Assembly: GCA_022925895.1 (NCBI GenBank)
Contig: JAKSYS010000049.1
Span: 1-64,000, forward strand
Direction: 5' to 3'
DNA length: 64,000 nt
Source: Fragilaria crotonensis
Lineage: Eukaryota > Bacillariophyta > Fragilariophyceae > Fragilariales > Fragilariaceae
This document shows positions 20,521 to 32,000 of the stretch, piece after piece (the first letter of the stretch is position 1; each line of letters begins with the position of its first letter). The notes under the pieces were generated by a model, which saw nothing but the letters and a program-made list of their open reading frames with translations, was not told the origin of the DNA and ran no database searches. Made by a program: the position numbers and the translations under genes.

Positions 20521-20778
20521 GATGTCTAACTTCAAGTGTTGGACAACTATGCGTACTGCAGTGAACCACAGCAATCGTGAAACAAGGCTAGAGATGGCGG
20601 TGGTGCAGCAATCAACAATGCTTCCCTCATGCATGATCCTTCCTTACGCTGACCAGAAATCGCCGACTCGACTCCAACTGCGACAAAGCCGGAAGATATG
20701 ATGATAACCCTTGATTTGCGCTAGCCACCACCGCCCTTCATACTAAATCACGTTTTTTTGCCTCGCAAGTTCGGCTCC

Positions 20779-21137
20779 ACTCGCCTCATACCTTCGAAAC
20801 TAATGAGCAGCCTCTCACCACGGATTACACTTCCTCTCGATCGCGTCAACGGAACTTCAGGGTCGCAGGTCTAGCCTAAGGCAGGGGCTGCAAATACGGT
20901 AGGATTCAATACATCCTACTGTCTTCAAGCCATCTCGACTTCACTCTTGACATCCGTGATTGTATCCTTGACTCGCCTCATACCTTCGAAACTAATGAGC
21001 AGCCTCTCACCACGGATTACACTTCCTCTCGATCGCGTCAACGGAACTTCAGGGTCGCAGGTCTAGCCTAAGGCAGGGGCTGCAAATACGGTAGGATTCA
21101 CTTCACTCTTGACATCCGTGATTGTATCCTTGACATC
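20779..21137. repeat. 192-bp-spaced direct duplication at the APC1 3' end
   Basis: About 132 bp starting ACTCGCCTCATACC at 20779 is repeated at 20971. The following CTTCACTCTTGACATCCGTG segment is also present twice (about 20939 and 21101), the first copy preceded by about 28 extra bases. The right-hand copies include the stop and last codons of APC1 (21063 onward), so the tail of the gene and its immediate downstream DNA were duplicated. The left copy is non-coding. Confidence 0.9.
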
Positions 21138-24100
21138 AGAACACCATGAGCCAACGGGACCCAGACCCTTTTTCACCTTCTCGAGAATCAAGACGACGGT
21201 GAACGGATCGATCAGGTGATTGATACTTGCTTTCCACCCCGAACGTCCGTAGTAGCATTGTAATATCGCGACATCCGACGTGAGATTAGCAGTGCGCCCA
21301 GAGTTAATTGACCCCAAGATCCCGAGGACTGGTATTGAGGAGATCGGTAAAGGCTTGGAGATACAACCGAATACATGATCACAACAGAATACTCTCCAAC
21401 ATTCACGGCACCCACAATCAAATTCACCTTCCCTGTGTTTTCTTCGCAACTCCAACAGCAACGAGTGAATATGATCCTCGTTGCTCCTGCAAGGGAAACG
21501 ACGCAAACCTCTGTCTGATGCTTGTTTGTGGCTTTCCTGAGGGCGCTTTTTCACGTATACGCAAATCCCTCCGGCGGTAGCACCGCTTACGCAGAGGTTA
21601 CGAGGAAAATGCAATCCTGAGTGCACAACCAATCTGGTTATTTCGCTACCTGTGTTAGGAAGGAGGTTAGGGGTGGTCAGCTGGACTGGCTGCAAGCGGT
21701 TGTCTTTGAAGCGTGCCTGCGTACGGAAAATAAAAAGTGTTGAGTTGTGGGCAGAGGATCGAAGAGTACAAAAATACCATGAATTTACCTCTACAATAAC
21801 GGAGACACACTCGTGCGAATCGACATCACACGCTACAACGTGACGCTGTTTGACGGCCAGCACATAAAGGTGTCTCATTGCCTGTAGATGATACTTGTTG
21901 TCCGTGGGATCCATCGGAAATCGCGGGAAGAAAGCTGCCACAAGGGCTGCAACGTCTTCTGGAGACCGTCCAACGGTGCACATGCCACCTCCTAAAAAGA
22001 GTAGACCTACGGCAGCAGATAGCGCCATGTGTGTGCCATGGCGGATATCTTCATCTGCTCTCCATCCAATGGTTTTGAACAAACGAAGTGTGTCAAGGTC
22101 GCCAGTACCGGCCATGACAAGGGCCAGCGACACGGCGCATAGACTAAGGCACATCCCAACGACCGGTTGATCAGGCCGCAGCGCAACCGGAACAGGTTCT
22201 ACACTGTCGCGAAACGATTTCATGTCGAGCAAAACCTTGGTGATGGCACAGGCTGCTTGGACATCAGCCGTTCCTGCGAAACAAAGTCCCATGGAAAAGC
22301 AAGATCCAGCGACGATGTAAGCATGCATTTGTCGCACCGTTTGGCGATCCACGTCATAGTCGCCGTCGAAGTCCTGGTCGGCTCTTTCGGTCTCACGGTC
22401 ATCCGTGACGCACTGTTGTTGGGCATGTGTTTGCATGGGTTCCTGCAATAACTCCGTGTTTTCGTGGGTCTTGCAACAACGTTCGTCCATGCCATTGTTC
22501 ATTATTCCACGGGCCATGTCGCTGTTCCTTTTCGCAGTATCCTGCATTTTAACATACGCTGAGAGGACTACAGGCGGAACTTGCATCTCAATCCAAGAGG
22601 TAGTTGGCTGCACTTCATCCCAAAGAATGAGCGACCGAGCTAACACTCGCAGTAGAAGGGTATCAGGCCGCGAATACTCAAGGAGGAAGTGGGTATCAGG
22701 AATTGCAATACCTGCTGCGATTACTTTGTTGCTAACAAGGACGTGAGAACAATCCACAACAACAAACGCAGAACCATACAGTTACATACCCGCTTTTCAT
22801 GTACATGAGACCTAGTGCAAGCAGAGCACCAGGTGCCGTCACATCATTGTTGATCGTATCCCCTTCATGCACTCGGGCGCATCGTTCGCCATCCCCACCT
22901 ATGCCACCAGCAGCGTTCACCCGTCTGTCTGCCATGTCCTGCCGGCGCCGACTTGCTCGATCATCTAAGCCTCCAACGATGTAACGATACAATCTCTGCT
23001 CAATTTCCAAGTCTGCAAGACCCGTGTTGCCACCAGAGCCACCGTTTGCTAATGTGATCATACCCAATGCCATCCCGCAGGAAAGAGCGTATGCCTCTCT
23101 GTCGATTGTGCTCGAATCGTGAATTGGTCGTCGGCCCATCTCGTTGAGAAGAAATTCCGTCATGAGGCGATGGGACGACCCCTGATAAAGAAGACCTATC
23201 CCAGTCACCGCCGCTGCGTGGGCAGGGGCGGAGACGTCAATCGACGAGAAGGACAAGGGGAGCAACGAAGGAATGTGCAAGCACAGCATTTTCGATACAG
23301 AGGGATCGCACGTGCCTCGCTTGTTCGCTGCCATCCCTAGCAACACGCCAACAGATGTCGTGACCGAACCCTGAGTCAAGTATTCATATACGTCAGTCAT
23401 TGAAAGCGCAGACAGATGGCCACGAAGGCCTAGTGCCATTAGAAAGCCTCCATGCGCATGGGCAAGTTGGCTGCCGGGCTCGGAAGTCTCGCTGCAGGCA
23501 TGTGTGGCCTTGTTGTAGATTATCCAGGAGCGCGTTATCTTACTTGGAGTGTCTTCTCCAAAAGTGGGCAACCTCAAACCTGCAGCAACACCGTTATGGA
23601 AGTTGGGCCACACAGTTATATCAGCTGGTGAATGGCTCAAGTCCAGTGTAAGTGAGTTATTCGATGGAGGTACACGACCAGATAGGCACAGCTCTGGAAT
23701 GGGCAGCTGTTCCACTGAGATTGGCTTGAGAGTGCCGAGCGTGAACATCCCCCTTCCGATCGGTAAAGCGAGAACTCTGCGGCACAAAACAAGAAGCCTT
23801 TCCTGTTTGCAGCGCTCATAATCGTGATCAGAAAGTTCGATTGCCCTTGGCACTTTGAGAAAAATCGGCCTGGAGGACCGCAACAAACGAGCAACCTCTT
23901 TCAGTCGGTTATCTGTTGGAAAGCGAAGGGCGTGACTGGCCTCAATGTCGACCAAACCGTCAGGATCATCCTCAGAAGTTTCGACCGATTCTCCCGCCTG
24001 ATGGTCAATTGTATTTACCGCTTGGTTTGGAACAATCATGTCCTCCCGGCCAATGAATTTCCAAGCTTGCTGTGAAAAGTCCGAGAATTGGTCGATACGA

Positions 24101-26253
24101 GGGTGGCAGCGGCACCTGGCAAGTATTTCCAACAACGGCAACGAAACGCCGAATGGGAAGTCGTCCTGAAGAACTCGTGGATTTTCTATCCCGGCGCCAA
24201 GCATGGCTTGCACCGCTGCTTCGTCAAGGCGAAGATCAAGTGTGCCGGCGTCACAAATATTAGAAGCCAGGATTGAGAAAACCCGTTGAACCAGGTCTAA
24301 TCTTGGACATATTGATGCAACCACGGATGATTTGAACCAAGGGCAGTCATCCAAGCGGCCACTCATACAAAGTGTAATCCATGTCATGATACAAGGAGGT
24401 CGTGCAAAGCCTGATGTTAGTGCAACTTCTTGGACTGCTTGAACAGGCTCGAGTAGAAGCCCAACATCTGCGTCGTAGTGATCAGAAAAATCACGCATGA
24501 GTTCGGTCGTGCAATTTCGCAGGAGTCTTCCCACCAGTCGACACCAAGGCTTTGTCAACATCGACAACTTGAAATCTTCGAAGAGAAGATGAACTGCATC
24601 AAACACCTGCATGCGATTACTCAGTCTATCGGGAAAATCAGATGAATAAGCAGCGATCTTTATCGACGACGCCCGCAGAGAATGCGCGGCACCTCCATTC
24701 TGGACTTCGGGTTCGCACTCAAGGAAGGGGAACGTTTCCTCGTTATTGGAGTGATACGCGCTCCCCAGAAGCATATTCCAAGAAGATTCTTCACTTTCCA
24801 ACATTTCTCCTGGATGAGCTCCTAGCAACTGCGTCAAGATCAACGACAGTGCAACCCAGCCGGCATCGTCAATAGTCCGTTCTACCAAGTCGGATTGCAG
24901 CCTAACACATTCGAGTCGTATACGCAGAGCAAGCTCGTCCCCAAGAACGGCCTGCATTGCCGCGAGCACTCGCTCTGGTAGAGGGGTCAGAGTCACTTTC
25001 AGCTCGGCTCGTAGTCTAGTGCCGTCGAGCAGTTCCAACGTGAAACGGCTGCCGACCGAATCATGCAGAGCTCGAACCGTGGGATTTGAACCGGTGGAAA
25101 CCTCTGCGACAAGTCTTCCACCGCGAAATAGTTGCATACCTTCATTCAGAACGAGAATGCCGGACGGCACTGGTGACTCTGCAGACTGTGCGCACTGGAT
25201 CGGAATAGCCCAGAAGCAGGGAAGCGTCGCTGTCGGGAGGACTTGTCGATTGCACACTCTCCAAATGTGAAGTTCACTTCCGGTATGAAGGCAAAGATAA
25301 TTATCCGCCAAGAATACGTCCTTTGAAGGACACGAGCTAATAGACAAAGCCTCGTAGACAAGCGTCATAGACAAATCTGGATACAAGGGTGCCACTGTAC
25401 AGTTGAGGATTGTTGGTGTTGAGGGCAAGCCACCTCCTGTTTGCCTCGTCCCAACGCCAAGCGCATCAGCCAAAGCCTCATTTCGCGATGTAACCGCCCC
25501 TGTTAAGCCCTCGCAAAAATGGGCGTCCTCTCGCAAAAAGCTTTCTTCGACGACAAGTTTAGTCGCCCGGTTGATACCCCAGTCTTGAGAACTGGACTCA
25601 GGCGATTGGATTGTCGGTGCCTCATCCAGAACCCAAACAGCATGTCGCCCCAATTCGGCATGAAAGCTTACGGCAATTGCAACGCCATTGGTCGCACCAA
25701 CGAAAACAAGTTGCTCACGAATGTTGCTGTTTGAGACGGGTAAAACTGTTTTAAGAGGATGCCTGCAAGAAAAGAGGGACGCCATTGGAGGCGACGGAGT
25801 GCCTTTCGACAAGAAAGGGACGTCGTCGTCGTCTTCTTGATCATCGGCCACGAGTTTTCGTTGCACAAGAATTCCCATCTGCACGGAAAAAATGGACGTG
25901 GCCTCGAACGGAAGGTGAAGGCTCATTCCCTCTCCACCTCCTAGGAAAGACGACGAATCCCATATGCGCAACTGGGTTGGGGAAACCAAGACACAGAGTA
26001 CAGAATCCTGCATCTCTTCAAAAGTTGCCCAGCACATGCGGTTTTTATCGTCCAAGGACTCTGAATCGTCTTGCATTTCCATCATGGAGTGAACAACATC
26101 TCGATCGCGTACGACTACACATTGCGATCCATTTTCTCGGTAGAGAACTGTCTCCACTTCGCCTTCGCCGTATGCTCCTGGTTTTACGATGCGATGGATG
26201 ACGCGAGGATCATTCTCTAGGGAGTATAGTGGAGTTATCACTGCCGATGGCAT
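21063..26253 (-). CDS. APC1: Anaphase-promoting complex subunit 1 (APC1)
   Basis: The largest scaffold subunit of the APC/C ubiquitin ligase, which drives the metaphase-anaphase transition and mitotic exit. Its C-terminal half shows the proteasome/cyclosome (PC) repeats typical of APC1: GFLMALGLRGHL, AAVTGIGLLYQGSSHRLM, REAYALSCGMALGM, YRYIVGG, then PDTLLLRVLARSLILWDE after the first intron. The N-terminal 900 residues fit the WD-like part with long loops. I read three exons, 22790-26253, 21789-22731 and 21063-21716, giving 1686 residues with consistent phase (human about 1944). Intron 1 has GTATGT...TTAG; intron 2 has GTAAAT...CGCAG, is 72 bp and lacks an in-frame stop. The start at 26253 (MPSAVITPLYS) is preferred to an upstream in-frame ATG at 26430, which would add a Tyr-rich leader translated from GTAC-rich DNA. 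Confidence 0.92.
21717..21788 (-). other. APC1: APC1 intron 2 (72 bp, stop-free)
   Basis: The donor follows VIVE (GAG|GTAAAT) and the acceptor precedes ARFKDNR (CGCAG|GC). The 24 codons it would add (beginning VNSWYFC) break a block that otherwise aligns with the conserved PC-to-C-terminal region of APC1. The length is a multiple of three with no stop, so retention would yield a full-length protein with an insertion. Confidence 0.75.
22732..22789 (-). other. APC1: APC1 intron 1 (58 bp)
   Basis: The donor is GG|GTATGT after GLMYMKS and the acceptor TTGTTAG|C before NKVIAAG. Removing it restores the conserved GLMY...PDT...LLLR...LILWD run, and the phase (2) agrees on both sides. Confidence 0.88.
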
Positions 26254-26709
26254 GACGACTACTAGTACCCTATCGCTTTCAGTCAACGACGACCTGATGC
26301 CGTACGCATACCCGAGGACTCGCTGTAAACTGGTACACGTAGGTCTACTATAGTATTTATAGTAGTACATACAGAACGTATGACATACTACCAGGTACGA
26401 GTACCTCCTATCTCGAAACTCGTATGGCAAATCTCATATTCATATGATATCTTGATTCTCGAAGCATATATTGAATATGCATATGCATACGAGCCGAACA
26501 ATGTTTTATGCCTTCTTATGCCATAATGCGGGCCATAATGCTACCCTCTACCGGTAGACTACCTGGTACTATACTACTGGAACTGGAGTATGTCATAGGA
26601 AATAGGAACTGAGCAGCATTGGTCCAGTGATGCGTGAGGTGGTCCCTGGTCACATTTCACGTTTCAATGATGTACTCGAGTACGAGCGTACTCGAGGACA
26701 GCTGTTCCA
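26254..26709 (-). promoter_or_regulatory. APC1 upstream region, GTAC-rich
   Basis: Between the APC1 start and the pogo-like element lies about 450 bp with many GTAC words (26260-26410, 26680-26710) around an AT-rich core with ATATGCATATGCATAC (26470-26490). No TATA box or defined operator can be assigned. Confidence 0.4.
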
Positions 26710-27192
26710 GTTTAAACCCAGTACCTGGACTAGAAAAACTATTCGCGTACTTGTCACACTCATATACTAATTTTTAAAGGCTGGATACAATAGACTGCAT
26801 GTTGGCAATGCTTTTGAGAGAAGTTTGGGGCTGTGAGGATAGATATTGATGGAGATATGATGAGTCGAATTTTTTTTTCGTCGATTTTTTTAAGCATAGT
26901 ACCTGGACGGTTCAGTCATGAGCGAAGCAAATCCAGTCCTTTTCCACAATGCGTTGATCCATTCCCCTTCTCATGCATGGATGTATTCATAAGCATTGTG
27001 TTAGCTATGTATCTGTTGTGTTAGAAATGAGATATCGTTTTGTTTAGGACTTCAAATTCCCGTTGATGCTCATGCCAGAATTTTTGCAGTCGTTCGTAGG
27101 AAAAGTCCCGTTTGCACAAAATCTTCATTCGAGCACAAGCAACAATCATAAAATCAGTCCATTGACTTTCAAATGCTCTTTTGATTGTTAAT

Positions 27193-28525
27193 CTAGACTG
27201 TTGTTGTTGGGACGGCAGGAAGAGTGTGCTCCCTGCGAGGTATGTAGGTGGTCCAACTGTTGGGAAGTGTTGCCAGTTTCGCCAGAATGTCTTCCTTCTT
27301 TTTCAAGTCCTTCAGTAGGAACTCGACCTTCGCCTCAGGGAGCACCCACCTGATCATGTCACCCCAATCCTTGTCGTTCATGGAGTGGCTATCGAATTCG
27401 AACTTTGCCAATGCAATCTGAGCCTTCTCCAGAGCTTTCAGTTGAGCCTCACTTTTCTTGTTCGCAGCCTTTGTCCTCGCAGTCTCATTCAACTCGAGCT
27501 GCATCTTCTGAGCTCTAATGGTGACGCCTGCGTTGCCGATTCTTGACTGACAGTGGTTCCATTGCCCAGCGACGGAGAAGGCTTTTCCATTCTCGACCAA
27601 CTCCTCCGCCTGCTTGTCCTCGGTTTCTGCTCTGATAACATGAGCAGCCGTCGGTATTTCCAAGTCAAAAATTCCAGCGTTAAATCCGTCTCCCTCAAAC
27701 GAGTCAACAAGTAAATCATACCTTCGTTGTAAGTTCTCGAGTTGCTCATCTGCCTTTCGCTGTCCCAACTCCTTCCTCACTTTCTTGTCCTTCAAACAGT
27801 TCCTAGTAAATGGCACGAAGCCCACCTTCGCCCACGATCTCAGAATCTTCTCGTCCTCAGTGAAGATTGAATCAAATGGTTTGTTGCGAGGTTCGTCGTC
27901 AGGCGTGCCGTTGACAACTGTTGCCAAGTCATTGAAGTCAAGGTTCAAAACAGCTGGTGGAACCTTGCCATTCCGTCTGGCGAGGCCTCGGGCTCTCAAC
28001 TTCTGTTGACCACCTTCTTGCCACGTGCATACGTTGATGATTTGAAAGCACCGTACAGAGCGTCCATTTCCTGCTGTACACTCGTTGCATTAGGTAAGCC
28101 CAACAAGATGATGAGTCCGCGTTCAAAGAACTGTTCTCGCTTTAAAAGGATCGCCTCTGACGACACAATTCTTCCAGGCCCAGCATCAACTTTGAGGATA
28201 ACAGGACCTTGATTTAGCTTGCCAGTTACCGGATCAAACACAGCTGTCTTATGCATGTTCGGATACAGCGGCACTATCACCTTCTCGATATAATCGTTGA
28301 GCAACGAATTGTCCATGGATCCTCTCGGGCGAACTGCGTAAAAGCTGCCTGATTCTATGATGGTTGGACAGCCAAATCTCCCAGTCACCAACGGCAGTCC
28401 CTCAAGCCACTCAACCTTTGACTCGGAAGTTCTCCCACAACTTCGCACTGGAATCGAATATGTAGAATGGTGGCAGGGCCTCTCCTGCTGCGTTGGTTGC
28501 GTACGCTCCAGTGACGTGCCTTGCT
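27193..28525 (-). pseudogene. pogo-like transposase, C-terminal part
   Basis: This is the part after the Copia insertion. It contains the second catalytic Asp in PVILKVDAGPGRIVS (about 28165-28210), and the third in LPNATSVQQEMDALYGAFK (about 28035-28100), matching the DDE_1 block 'lPpnTs..QPlD...fK'. The C-terminal 240 residues (27193-27999) are charged, partly coiled-coil, with LNLDFNDLATVVNGTPDDEP. Frameshifts are seen near 28420 (one extra base after FRVK) and near 28003 (one base missing after KKVVN). The piece next to the insertion reads ARHVTGAYATNAAGEALPP. Confidence 0.85.
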
Positions 28526-29090
28526 TAAAAGAAAAGATACAGTATTGGCGTCTACCGTCGTGGATCATACTCTACCTCTCCTTCCGTCCGTTCGTCAACC
28601 AAAGTTTCTGTGAGTCACGGTTCGGTTCTCTTTCGCACGATTGAGTCACGCTTCGCGTTCGCGTTCTCGTAAGTGTTTGCGTCATTGTTCTTCGGTCATT
28701 GTCGGATGTTCCGCGGACACATAAATGGGAAGCACAATCGCCAGCCGACATCACAAGAGAACACAAACTGGTGCATCATCAAATCTACATTTTACATGCT
28801 TTATATTTCATTATATTCATCTGGGATTCAGTATCTTTCAACCAACCATTCTACCATGGGATTCTGAAGAACTAACAAAAGAACAATCAAGGAACAACCA
28901 GAGAACAGAGAGAACAAGGAAAGTGCAGCTTCAGAGCTCTCATTCAGTCATTCCAATTTCATTTTCTGCATGTTTTATACATCTCACAATTAGTAAAACA
29001 AATTTCTACCAAAGAGTACAAACGCTCCTGCGATAACTAATTCGTCGTTAGCCCTTGTTTGCAGTCTCAAACACTGCGAATAAAACTTTA
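28526..29090 (+). repeat. 5' LTR of Copia-A copy 1
   Basis: 565 bp, identical on reading to 34587-35151 and nearly so to 51626-52190; a diverged solo copy lies at 16443-17006 on the other strand. CpG-rich near its start, unlike the body. Confidence 0.95.
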
Positions 29091-32000
29091 CGCTTCCTCT
29101 GCGCTAAGTACAAGCCAAGTGCTTTATTCTTTGACCTTTCAAGCTCACCTGCAAGCCCAGTGCTGCTTTCCTTGATCAATCAGGATCATTTCAAGTCAAG
29201 TACTTCATTTGAGCTTCAAGGTCAACCATGGCTGCTCCAGCCCCTCATTTTGCATTGGCTCCAGCCTTTGCTAATCCTGATGTCCTCAACTACTCTGAGC
29301 AGGCTGCTGCCAAGCTCTTCAAGTCTGGTACTGAGGCTTTGTCCATCAAGTTTGACTGCAAGTCAGACAATCTTCAGCTCTTCCTTGATCAAACCAGGGA
29401 TAGATCCATAGTCTTTGATTGGCTCAACATTCTTAGCATTCCCATTCAAGGCAATGTGGCTAATTCCAAGGATCTCATTGAGTCTTATGGAGAGATCTCC
29501 TATGAGGAGGTCAGAGCCCATGCCCTCACCTACATGCATGAGGATGCCAGGGAAGCTCAAGATTCCTTCATGATGTACCATTGTCTCATGAACTCTTTGA
29601 CTGATGCTGCTCAAAAGCAGGTCAGGACCAGAGGCAATGTTCATCCCTTCATCTTTGGAGGTAAAGGATCAGGTCCAGTCCTCCTCAAGGTCATTATCAT
29701 GGTCTCACATGTGGATACCAGAGCCACCATCACTAGTGTCCGGACCAAGCTCTCCAGTCTTGATCATGCCATGCGCGATATCGATTCTGACATTGAACTC
29801 TTTAATGACTATGTCCTTGGATTGGTCAGCAAGCTCTCTGCCAGGGGTGAACAAACCCAAGATCTCCTGGTGAATCTGTTCAAAGGTTACAAGGCCTGCA
29901 AGGATGCTGAGTTTGTGGACTACATCAAGAAGAAGGAAGACTTCTATGAAGAAGGTGGCCAAGTTGAGTATCAACAGCTCATGGACTGGGCTCTCAACAA
30001 GTTCAAAACCAGGAAAGAGTCAGAGCAGTGGTGCCTCAAGACTACAGAGGAGGAAACTATCATTGCCTTGCAATCCCAAGTCAAAACCCTCATGTCCAAT
30101 CAGAAGAAACCTAATCCAGCAAGTGGCAAGTCCAGTGGAGGAGGAAAGAAGGACAACAAGCAGGGAAACAAGAAAGACAAGGGTAAAGGCAAGTTCAGAG
30201 TTGAGGATCTTCCAGCATGGGTACATGTTCATCCCAAGGAAGGAGAGAAGCAGTCCAAGACTGTTGAAGGCAAGGACTACCATTGGTGCCCCAATCACAA
30301 CAGGTGGACCAGACACAAGCCTTCTGACTGTAAGGGTATTGGTTTCAAAGGTGGTCCCAAGAAGGATCAAGGCAACAAGGGTCAAGACTCCAAGCAGCCT
30401 AGCATGAAACTGGCCAAAGCGCTGCAGCCATCTCCGATGATGATGAATGATGGGGACGCCCAATGGACTGCGTGTTCATTGGGCTTTGGATTTTCAAGTG
30501 GTGGCAGAGATGGTGCGCAGACGTGTGCTACCTCTTCAGCCATGGCTTGGAGGCCATTGTCCAATCTGTTCAGGTGTGGGTTACCAATCCAAATTCAAGC
30601 AAGGCCTCAGGAAAGGTGAGAAATTGGAAGGTACACCCAGTCACAGTGTCTGAATATGTCAAGTCATGGATGCATGATGGGAGTTTCAGCATGCAACCAA
30701 GACCAAGACCTTGGATGAAGGGCAAGGGCCAAGATACAAAAGGAATTCCACCCAACTCAACTGCCTGACAGCAGTCATTGCAATGAAGGCAAGGCAAGCC
30801 CACCAAGATGAAGCAGCAAGCTTTGATACTGATTCCAAGGCTATTAGGATTGACAACTGTGCATCCTATTGCATTTCCAATGACAAGAAAGACTTCATCA
30901 CTCCTCTCAAGAGGGTCAACAAAAAGTTGAAGGGGTTGGGTGGAACACTTACTGAGATCTACTCAGGGACTATCAAGTGGTCAATTGAAGATGATACAGG
31001 AGTTCCTCATGACATTGTCATTCCACATGGGCTCTATGTCAAGGATTCACCTTCAAAGCTGTTGTCTCCACAGCATTGGGCCCAGACTGCCCAAGACTTC
31101 AAGCCTTTGCCAAGAGGCACATGGTGTGCAACATACCATGACAGCATTCAACTACACTGGGCCCAAAGACAGCACACCAAAACAGTGAGGTTGAACCAGG
31201 GAGTGGCAACATTGCAACCATGTATACTGCTCCAAGCTACAAGGCTTTCAACACCTTCTGCAACATGTGTGAGGTGGGACTGGATGAGGATGACCCAATC
31301 ATTAACATGGAAACCCATCTCATCCCTGATGATGAAAATGAAGACTGTCAGGAACCTCTTCATCAACCAGAAGCACCAGATACCTCATCCCAAGGGGTGG
31401 ATTGGAGTCATCCTCCAAATACACCAGTCTCATTTGACCTTGATGCTACTGACCGCACCGACTTGCCAGTCGTCATTGACGACGAAGAGGACACTGCCGT
31501 TCATGAGAACCCTGCTGCAGAGTTCCTTCGCTGGCATCACAAGTTGAATCACATGTCGGCTGCCAAAATGCAAAGCATGGCCAAGCGCGGTTTGCTCCCG
31601 AAGAAGTTGGCCAAGTGCCAAGTTCCAACCTGCACCAGCTGCTTATATGGAAAGGCCACCAGAAGACCATGGAGAACCAAGCCAAAGGGTGGTCAACAAG
31701 GTGGAAAACTTCAACAGCCTCAGAGCCGGGACAGTGCATCAGCATCGATCAGTTGGAGTCCAGTACTCCAGGGCTCATTGCCCAAATCAAGGGTTGGCTC
31801 ACCAAGAAAAGGTACAAGGTGGCAACAATCTTTGTGGATCACTTCAGTGGTTTGTCCTACATCCACCTTCAGAAGTCAACCAATGCAGATGAAACTCTTG
31901 AAGCAAAGCTGGCCTTTGAGAGGTATGCTTCCAAGTTCAAGGTCCAAGTCAAGAGTTATCAAGCTGACAATGGCAGGTTTGCAGAGAACAAGTTCATGGC

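Noticed and set aside
20779-21137. Direct repeats as LTRs of a small retroelement
   Set aside because: Only about 60 bp lies between the copies and one copy includes the APC1 coding end, so it is a local duplication.
22799-26201. Many plus-strand frames across APC1
   Set aside because: All lie opposite APC1 exons, with no domain and typical antisense composition.
26254-26430. 59-residue N-terminal extension of APC1
   Set aside because: The Tyr-rich leader comes from GTAC-rich DNA and does not resemble an APC1 start; MPSAVITPLYS at 26253 fits better.
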